A DNA stretch of 64,000 bases from Brachionus plicatilis (Eukaryota; Rotifera; Eurotatoria; Ploima; Brachionidae): the NCBI GenBank assembly GCA_010279815.1, contig QEOQ01000226.1, positions 2,079,969 through 2,143,968 on the forward strand. The letters run 5' to 3'. Shown piece after piece: positions 57,396 to 64,000 of this stretch. The notes under the pieces were generated by a model, which searched no databases, was not told the DNA's origin, and saw nothing but the letters and a program-made list of their open reading frames with translations. Both the position numbers and the translations under genes were made by a program. The number at the start of each line of letters is the position of its first letter. The stretch's first letter is position 1.

Positions 57396-59261
57396 ATGCC
57401 AAGACTTGTAATCATCTTTTTTTTGGCAATGTCTAGCCTAAACTGTCTTGAAATAGTCCTTAAATTGAACCAAATTTTGACAGATGACTTGGTTCAAAAT
57501 TTCTACTCTAAATACAATCTTAAATTCAAACGCTTACTTTTCGAAGACTACTACGTGTTTGATCACGATGAGCCGCAACGATCCAGAAGATCGTCTGATT
57601 ACATCACAATTCTAAACAAAAAATTAACTAATGACTCAGTAATCAAATGGTTTCAGATTCAAAAAAATTTAAAAAGAGTCAAAAGAGATTTTTTTGATTT
57701 GTTTCAACCAGGCCAGGAAGAAAACGAAATGATTTTGAGTGATCACTTTGAAATTCCTTTTTTAAAATATGAAAATCTGAAAAATATATTCAATCATCAG
57801 AATAAAGATGACCAATTTCTTAATAAATTATTGATGTGCGAGTTGGGCAGTGTGGACTTTAATGACCCGCAATGGTCGCTCCAATGGTACATAAATGACG
57901 GCTGTGAGCAAGGCTTTCACTTGAACATTACCAAAGCATGGTCACTGGGCTACACTGGCAAAGGCGTTGTTTTGAGCATAATTGATGATGGATTGGAGAG
58001 AAAAAATTTTGAACTAGCAGAGAACTATGACGCCTTGGCCAGCTACGATCTAAATGATGATGACAGTGATCCAGAGCCAAGATACGAATCCAGCAATGAA
58101 AACAAACATGGTACGCGTTGTGCAGGAGAAATAGCTGCCAAGTCAAACAATTCTTTTTGCGGAGTTGGTGTGGCCTATGACTCGCGCATTGGTGGCATTC
58201 GTCTTTTGGACGGAAAAATAACAGACAGACTTGAGGCCGAGGCTTTGGCTTTTAACATAAATTACATAGACATATTCAGCGCCTCTTGGGGACCATTGGA
58301 CGATGGCAAGACAGTGGATGGACCGGGTGTACTAAGCCGAAGAGCTTTCAAGAACGGAATCAGGTACGGCCGAGCCGGAAAAGGGACTGTGTATGTGTGG
58401 GCAGCTGGCAATGGAGGCAGACTCGATGATAACTGCAATTGTGATGGATACACATCTAGTATTTACACAATAACCATTGGAAGCATAAATCAGGATGGAG
58501 AAATGTCGGTTTTTAGCGAGAAGTGCTCTTCCATTTTGGCATCGACCTTCAGCAGTGGCAAAGTTCACCAGAATGGAATAATTACAAGTGATTTACACAA
58601 TAGATGTACCAGACGCCATACTGGTACTTCTGCATCGGCGCCAATAGGTGCCGGAATAATAGCTCTTGCTCTGGAGGCAAATAGAAACTTAACATGGAGA
58701 GATGTTCAGTATTTGATTGTTTTGACATCAAAACCTTACAAATTGGCATCTGATGATTGGACCAAAAATGGAATCGGAAGATTTGTCAGCCATAAATTTG
58801 GCTATGGTCTAATGAATGCAGGAAATATGGTGGAAATGGCACTCAAATGGCCTAATGTTGGCCAACAATTAAAATGCGTATCTATGAAATTAGATTTAAG
58901 TAAAATACCGAAAAAAAGCGTTCAATTATTTAGTTTAGAGTATTCTAAGTGTAAAAATATAAATTATATTGAGCATGTTCTTGCTCGTTTGACACTCAGT
59001 TCGGGTGTCCGCGGTAAATTAAAGATTAATTTGATATCACCAACAGGGACTAGATCCAATCTGTTGGATTTTAGGAAGCATGATTTTAGTCATTATGGGT
59101 TCAAATCGTGGCCTTTTATGAGTGTTCATTATTGGGGAGAGAAACCGGATGGTCTTTGGTATTTGGAAATTTTGAATAAAAGTAATTTTGATGCTTTTTT
59201 GGATGAATGGAAATTAGTTATTTATGGAGTTGAATATGTTCCAAGATTATTTTTTGAATAG
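57396..59261 (+). CDS. Furin/kexin-type proprotein convertase, intronless
   Basis: Subtilisin-like endoprotease that cleaves precursors after basic residues in the secretory pathway. 621 residues. Signal peptide (MPRLVIIFFLAMSSLNC), then an inhibitory prodomain with RSRR (62-65) and the probable autocleavage site KRVKR ending at Arg97. Catalytic triad Asp197 (SIIDDGLE), His238 (ENKHGTRCAGE) and Ser412 (GTSASAP); oxyanion Asn339 (AAGNGG). The P domain follows (about 470-615), ending LVIYGVEY. It has no transmembrane, Cys-rich or amphipathic tail, so it is probably soluble. About 55 extra residues separate Arg97 from the FNDPQWSLQWY start of the catalytic domain, compared with furin. Subtype (PC1/3, PC4 or furin-like) is not assigned. 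Confidence 0.93.
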   Translation: MPRLVIIFFLAMSSLNCLEIVLKLNQILTDDLVQNFYSKYNLKFKRLLFEDYYVFDHDEPQRSRRSSDYITILNKKLTNDSVIKWFQIQKNLKRVKRDFFDLFQPGQEENEMILSDHFEIPFLKYENLKNIFNHQNKDDQFLNKLLMCELGSVDFNDPQWSLQWYINDGCEQGFHLNITKAWSLGYTGKGVVLSIIDDGLERKNFELAENYDALASYDLNDDDSDPEPRYESSNENKHGTRCAGEIAAKSNNSFCGVGVAYDSRIGGIRLLDGKITDRLEAEALAFNINYIDIFSASWGPLDDGKTVDGPGVLSRRAFKNGIRYGRAGKGTVYVWAAGNGGRLDDNCNCDGYTSSIYTITIGSINQDGEMSVFSEKCSSILASTFSSGKVHQNGIITSDLHNRCTRRHTGTSASAPIGAGIIALALEANRNLTWRDVQYLIVLTSKPYKLASDDWTKNGIGRFVSHKFGYGLMNAGNMVEMALKWPNVGQQLKCVSMKLDLSKIPKKSVQLFSLEYSKCKNINYIEHVLARLTLSSGVRGKLKINLISPTGTRSNLLDFRKHDFSHYGFKSWPFMSVHYWGEKPDGLWYLEILNKSNFDAFLDEWKLVIYGVEYVPRLFFE

Positions 59262-59265
59262 AAAC

Positions 59266-59688
59266 TCACTTTTCAAGCTTCCTGGCATACAAGTTTTGTG
59301 ATGAATTTATCCATGTTTTTGTATGTGGATGAAAATTTGATCCAGGATCATACAAAAATATTATGTAATCATTACAAGTGTTTGTTTCCTTTCCGTTTTT
59401 GAAAATTTTTAGCTCAGTTGACTTTAGTTGTGGATCGAAGTTAATCAAAATTTGTTCATTCAATTCACAATTTGTAAACTTGAGTTCGAAAATGTTTGAT
59501 TTTTTGGTTAAATTGGCTATGTTGACAAATTCATGATTTATTTTAGAATCCTTTATAAAATATTCGTAAATTAATTGATTGTTTTTTTCGGTTCTGTTCA
59601 CAACGCCGAATAGTTTGTTGCTTTTTTTTAAATATTTTGGTAATGTTAATGGAATAAAAAATTTTAAAATTTTTTTTGAATCGCTCAT
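59266..59688 (-). CDS. Uncharacterised 140-residue protein
   Basis: Single open frame MSDSKKILKFFIPLTLPKYL to LYARKLEK. I do not recognise the family. It is mixed-charge, without signal peptide or transmembrane helix, and has alternating hydrophobic segments (FELKFTNCELNEQILINFDP, then DYIIFLYDPGS) suggestive of beta strands. Its stop is 4 bp from the stop of the convertase gene on the other strand, so the 3' UTRs must overlap or read into the opposite coding sequence. Amino-acid composition is not random-AT-like, supporting a real gene. An upstream exon is not excluded. Confidence 0.6.
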   Translation of the reverse strand: MSDSKKILKFFIPLTLPKYLKKSNKLFGVVNRTEKNNQLIYEYFIKDSKINHEFVNIANLTKKSNIFELKFTNCELNEQILINFDPQLKSTELKIFKNGKETNTCNDYIIFLYDPGSNFHPHTKTWINSSQNLYARKLEK

Positions 59689-60388
59689 TAGATTAATAAT
59701 TGCTCATGTGAGCTCTAGAAAATAAAAAATATATATTTTAATATTTAATAAATTTTTTTTTTTCGATTTTTTAATAAAAGATAAATTCATTTTTGTAATC
59801 AATTTATTCTATTGTTATAAAATCAATATTTTGAAATATTATCTTGAAAAATTTCTAGGGGACTGTGAAAGTTTTTCAATTGATACGATCAAATTTTAAA
59901 AATATCAATTAATTCCATTTAAATTTTCTTTTTTTTCTTATGCAAATCAAAACTAATACTGATAATAAAAGGTTTTCTTATTTACAAAAAAATACAATAA
60001 ATTATTTAGTAAAAAAATTTCTTTTTTATGAGCTTTAATTTTTAGCAACTAAATTAATTTATTGTTGATTTTTTCAATACTTATTTTGATTTTTAGAAAA
60101 GAAAATTTGATACCGGATTTATATAGAACTTCTATGTAATATACATGTAGACTAATTATTGATTTTATTTAATTCATTCAATTCATATTCATTTAGAATT
60201 TAAGTAATATTGAAGAAAAAAATTATTTTAAATTTTCCACTATGTTAATAATGGTATTTTATATTAAAAAAGTTAAAAAAAATGAGTGCAAAATTTTTTT
60301 ATTTGAAAAGAAAATTTATAAATTCCATAAATTATAATATATAAGACTCTTTTGTCATGGTTTCATTTAAAATTAAAAAAAAAAAACT
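59689..60388. other. Intergenic
   Basis: AT-rich spacer between the unknown gene's 5' side and the PIGZ 3' end. No feature seen. Confidence 0.65.
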
Positions 60389-62467
60389 CTAATTTACAAT
60401 TTGAAATAAACCAAGAGAAAAAGATTCCATAAATCGTTTGATTAAACCCATTTTTCTACATTGATTCTTATACATAGCTAATTTTAGTTTAGCTTCTTTA
60501 CTATAAACCAAAGTATTCTCAAAATTGCACCTTAAATAATTCAAATGATCTTTTAAATGTTCGAAGCTAATATGAAATCTAAATTCGTTAATTAAATTGT
60601 AATCCAAATACCTTTCACTTGTATTTCTAATGTTATCATCGATAAGCAATTCTTTTTTTAAAATGGACGGAGTAACAATAAAGATCCCTAAATTTCCTTT
60701 ACTTTCATTCTTTAACTTAAATACAAATTCTTTCAGTAGTTCTTTAGACGACAATGACATAAGGTCGTGAATTTCTCGCACTGGTTCATCAATTTTTTTT
60801 CCAATCTTTAACAATTCCAGCTTGTATCTGTTATTATTAACCAATTGTACCTTAAACGGTGCTTGGACAAGATAGCGTGGAGGCATATATGTATGATAGT
60901 ATATAACATGATAATTTTGGTCAACATTTGAAAGATGAGTGAACATTTTTTGCACATGACTCAGCGAAGCCAGAACTCCTCCTTGGTGCATAAAGCCAAA
61001 TACAATCAACAGAATAAAATTGAAAATGTACCATAAGTACCTCAAGTATTGGTTTCCTGTTTTACTGAATATAACATGGCTGGTCAAAAGACATGTGGGT
61101 ATCAAAAGTGGTATCAAAAACCTAGGTTCTTTGTGCGACACTAAAGAAAAAACTGTCAATGGAACCAAGAATGAAAAAGCAAAAAAACAAAATAAATTAT
61201 CTATGATCTTATTGAAAAAGTAAAAAAATTTATTGAGTATTAAAAGAAATTTTTCTTTCAGAGATGATTGTGTTCCATTTGTTACGGTCCTATCTTGGTC
61301 AGAAAATAAAAACTGATAGAAAAAATTAACATTTATAATTATTAGTACAATAAAATTAAATCCAAATAAAAGAAAACAATTGACCAAATGCTGAAAAATA
61401 GAATGCTCACCATGTTCTTTTAATTTTTCACTATTTGAATTATAAGCAAAAAAATTATAAGGGGTAATGATCAATTTTAAAGATTTTAGAAAATTTAACG
61501 ATTCATCTAGACTGTTAACTTTATAAAAATATAAAGTGTCTATAATTGAAAACATAATTGATAAAGGAACAAAAAATTTTCCTATTGACAAAGCTCTTTT
61601 AAACGAGTATAAAAAAAATTGGCGCATAGTACATGAACTTAGACCATTTAAAATCCAGTAAAAAACTGGTACAAAAGCAAATATTAAAAAAGTTGGTCTA
61701 TTAAAAATTCCTAAACACAAGCACACACCGATCCATTCGGACAAATAGTTCCATTTGAATATTGCAAAGTATTTGAAGCGTTTTAGTGAGGAGTTTTTTG
61801 TTTTTGGACTTTGTTTATTTACCTGGAATTCATTTGAATTCGATGATATGACACTTTTAGTGGTTCCGTCTACTGATTCGATTAAGAATCGCTCATTGAG
61901 TACTTTTTGAGTTTTAATTGATTTAATAATTAAATAGATTAAAACGGAGAATAGAATAGTCTCAATTGAATTAGAAAAAGTTCTGGTCAAATAAACAATG
62001 GTGACATAAGAGCTGGCAAACATGAGGAGCACACTATATTGGTCAAACTCGCATTGAGCACAAATTTTAAGCAAACAAAAGTCCACTATGAACGAATAAA
62101 TAGTCATAAATAGTCGAGGATAATAAATTAAAGTATTGGCTTGGACAGTCAGTACATTTGAGTTAGATGAGCTGGTCGGATTTAGAGTGTAGTCCTTGGT
62201 AGAGCCTAGACTGGATAGAATTTTTAGAATATAAAGTGGAATGCCGTAGAATAAATATGGAATGGCTATATTTCTGATCGGTTGCTGGTCATCTTTTAGC
62301 TGAAACTCCCAGGCACGAAAAATTTTTTCTGAACAATTAAACAAATCGCCTGATATGATTTCGACTCCTTGGAAAAATTCGTCTGGATGAATGTAGCTTC
62401 GTTGACTGAATAATGTCAAGACTATTCGCGCTGTTACCAGTAGAAGCCATTGTCGCTGCGAAAACAT
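60389..62467 (-). CDS. PIGZ: GPI mannosyltransferase 4 (PIGZ/SMP3), intronless
   Basis: ER glycosyltransferase of the GT22 family that adds the fourth mannose to GPI precursors. 692 residues against 579 in human. N-terminal luminal-loop signature RSYIHPDEFFQGVEIISGD with the HPDE motif of GT22, then RAWEF, YPRLFMTIYSF, SSYVTIVYLTRTFSNSIET, GIFNRPTFLIFA, TPYNFFAYN, SHKEPRFLIPLL and HQGGVLAS; HTYMPPRYL near the C-terminal side is typical of PIGZ. Multiple hydrophobic helices. The extra length is mainly an insert rich in Ser/Asn/Lys after about residue 180 and loops near 350-400. Start at ATG 62465-62467. Divergent from COX19. Confidence 0.92.
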   Translation of the reverse strand: MFSQRQWLLLVTARIVLTLFSQRSYIHPDEFFQGVEIISGDLFNCSEKIFRAWEFQLKDDQQPIRNIAIPYLFYGIPLYILKILSSLGSTKDYTLNPTSSSNSNVLTVQANTLIYYPRLFMTIYSFIVDFCLLKICAQCEFDQYSVLLMFASSYVTIVYLTRTFSNSIETILFSVLIYLIIKSIKTQKVLNERFLIESVDGTTKSVISSNSNEFQVNKQSPKTKNSSLKRFKYFAIFKWNYLSEWIGVCLCLGIFNRPTFLIFAFVPVFYWILNGLSSCTMRQFFLYSFKRALSIGKFFVPLSIMFSIIDTLYFYKVNSLDESLNFLKSLKLIITPYNFFAYNSNSEKLKEHGEHSIFQHLVNCFLLFGFNFIVLIIINVNFFYQFLFSDQDRTVTNGTQSSLKEKFLLILNKFFYFFNKIIDNLFCFFAFSFLVPLTVFSLVSHKEPRFLIPLLIPTCLLTSHVIFSKTGNQYLRYLWYIFNFILLIVFGFMHQGGVLASLSHVQKMFTHLSNVDQNYHVIYYHTYMPPRYLVQAPFKVQLVNNNRYKLELLKIGKKIDEPVREIHDLMSLSSKELLKEFVFKLKNESKGNLGIFIVTPSILKKELLIDDNIRNTSERYLDYNLINEFRFHISFEHLKDHLNYLRCNFENTLVYSKEAKLKLAMYKNQCRKMGLIKRFMESFSLGLFQIVN

Positions 62468-62635
62468 TTTTTTGATTTAATTTTCCAAAAATTGGAAAAA
62501 TTGGAAAAAATTGTTAATTTTAAATTATGGAATTTTTGTTATTTTACTTATGAAAATTTAGCATTTTATTAATGTATTTTGAATGAATTATTTTTTTATT
62601 AAATTATTTATTTGAAATTAAAAAAAATTGGAAAT
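62468..62635. promoter_or_regulatory. Short divergent promoter PIGZ / COX19
   Basis: Only 168 bp lie between the two start codons on opposite strands, so both promoters and 5' UTRs must fit here. It contains TTGGAAAAATTGGAAAAA repeats near 62490. No classical core motif is distinctive. Confidence 0.45.
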
Positions 62636-62914
62636 ATGTCGTCAATGACATTTGGTCAAAAAATTTTTCAGCCAAAGCCGCCGATTCAAGGCTCCTTTCC
62701 ACTTGATCATGAAGGCGAATGCAAAAGACCAATGCTTGAGTATATGCTTTGTATGCAAAGGGAAAAAAACGATAGCTCCAAGTGCCGTAGTCAGGCAAAA
62801 GAATACTTAAATTGTAGAATGAACAACAATCTTATGGACAAAAGGGATTTATCTTCGTTTGGTTACAATGATGAAGAAAATCAAGATCAGTCAGAGGAAA
62901 AAAAATCGACTTGA
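62636..62914 (+). CDS. COX19: COX19, twin CX9C mitochondrial protein
   Basis: 92-residue intermembrane-space protein needed for cytochrome c oxidase assembly and copper handling. It begins MSSMTFGQKIFQPKPPIQGS, then FPLDHEGECKRPM. Both CX9C motifs are intact: CKRPMLEYMLC and CRSQAKEYLNC, forming the CHCH hairpin imported by the MIA40 pathway. The tail is acidic and lysine-rich. ATG 62636 fits the family start; a second Met lies three codons later. No intron. Confidence 0.94.
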   Translation: MSSMTFGQKIFQPKPPIQGSFPLDHEGECKRPMLEYMLCMQREKNDSSKCRSQAKEYLNCRMNNNLMDKRDLSSFGYNDEENQDQSEEKKST

Positions 62915-64000
62915 AATTTAATTACTCAAATTTAGAATTTAAAAAAATAAATTTTTTAAGAAAAAGTGTTTTTTATTCCATTTTAAAATGTTTTTTAATA
63001 ATCAAAAAAATATGTGTATTTTAGCGACGATCATAGATGCAAAGTTTTTTGTGAGATGATTTTTCACATGATTATTTTTTCTTTTTAAATGATTCTTCAT
63101 TGTTTCAATTTACGCGATTATTTCCAAAATCGTCTTTAGAAAAATTATTTTTTATAAATTAAATAAATTGGTTTTTAAATTTAATATAAAAGTTTGAAAA
63201 TTAATTTTTAAATCAACTATTTTTGATTGCTTTAAAAAAAACAATTTAATTAATTTATTAATGAACATTATATTATAAATATTAAATGATTTCAAGTTCA
63301 TTTGAACTGACTTTAAGATTGTGACTTCTTCGTGATTGTTATTTTAAAATAAATAAAAAGTAGAAATAAAATTTTTTTTTACAAAAAAATAATCCAAAAA
63401 TAATAGACCAAAATTATTTTAATTTATTTTATTTATTTTAATAAGATTATCTGTTATTTAATATAGTTAGGCTTTTAAGAATTCCAGTTTTGAGCTTTTA
63501 TTTTAATTTTTGTTGTGAATTCTTTAATTCGTCATGCATTCTCAATTTTTTTCTTAAAGAAAAAAACAAATTTTAATCCAGTTTGAGATAAATAAGTGAA
63601 ATATTAACTAAAAGAAGCTAAAAAACAGGGAATCAAAAATCTCGCAAAAAACGCCTTTTGTAATTATATATCACAATGCACATTCTCACGTCAAAAAATG
63701 TAACTCAGTATTCTAGAAATTAAAGGCAAGAAATAACAGATTGGAAGAATCTGAACAAGAAATCAGCGTTTTTCTCATTTTTTCGCAAAATAAAAAATGG
63801 TCGAACTTATTATTAGAATTTTTTTATTAAATTAAGTTAAATAATGCTTAGTGTGCGCATTAGATTAGATTACACAATTAAAATTTTGAAATATTTAAAT
63901 CAATAATTTTGGGCTTAGCTGGTCTCGGGAAAATGGAAGTTAAATTAAAAATTCGAAATTTACACAAATCAACACTATGACACTAAAAAATATACACAAA
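62915..64000. other. Intergenic to the window end
   Basis: AT-rich. AATAAA hexamers follow COX19. No gene, repeat or RNA recognised. Confidence 0.65.

Overview
This is eukaryotic, very AT-rich DNA from an animal. Genes have short spliceosomal introns (mostly 45-60 bp, GT...AG, often ending in TTAG), and the gene set is metazoan: CFAP70, SRP54, YKT6, ROCK, CUL2, ASPSCR1/TUG, an LRR-Ig receptor, a furin-type convertase, GPI-anchor enzymes and COX19. Base composition, intron size and transposon style would fit a small invertebrate such as a monogonont rotifer; that assignment is inference only.

Layout. 88-3892 (+): 3' part of CFAP70. 4948-6770 (-): complete SRP54. 8691-9505 (-): complete YKT6. 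12929-19821 (+): complete 17-exon Rho kinase. 21000-23200: decayed LINE and other repeats. 24099-25100 (+): secreted protein of four cysteine-rich modules. 27292-31141 (-): complete CUL2, divergent from intronless ASPSCR1/TUG (31507-33111, +). 33471-37725 (+): apparently intact non-LTR retrotransposon with overlapping ORF1 and ORF2, followed by a decayed relative and a TIR element (38440-40020). 45313-47319 (+): intronless LRR-Ig transmembrane protein. 49954-50974 (+): REV1-like protein with only the BRCT and C-terminal domains. 51163-52287 (-): RING protein. 54331-57257 (-): PIGQ, 5' end unresolved. 57396-59261 (+): furin-type convertase. 59266-59688 (-): unknown 140-aa protein. 60389-62467 (-): PIGZ, divergent from COX19 (62636-62914, +). 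Long stretches between (for example 9.5-12.9 kb and 40-45.3 kb) show no gene.

Exon models were built by hand. Summed exon lengths are multiples of three and give near-family lengths for SRP54 (502 aa), YKT6 (200), ROCK (1401), CUL2 (759) and the REV1-like protein (323).

The most striking observation is the REV1-like gene. It keeps the REV1 BRCT region, a conserved linker motif and the REV1 C-terminal polymerase-recruiting domain, but its only intron is 49 bp, so the Y-family polymerase core is absent. Second, several non-autonomous DNA elements can be delimited: two families with GGCA-type termini and 8-9 bp target duplications (at 1.5, 28.3 and 53.3 kb, and at 7.1 and 49.3 kb), and two unrelated TIR elements at 25.7 and 39.5 kb. 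Two GPI-anchor biosynthesis genes (PIGQ and PIGZ) lie within 8 kb, on either side of the convertase.
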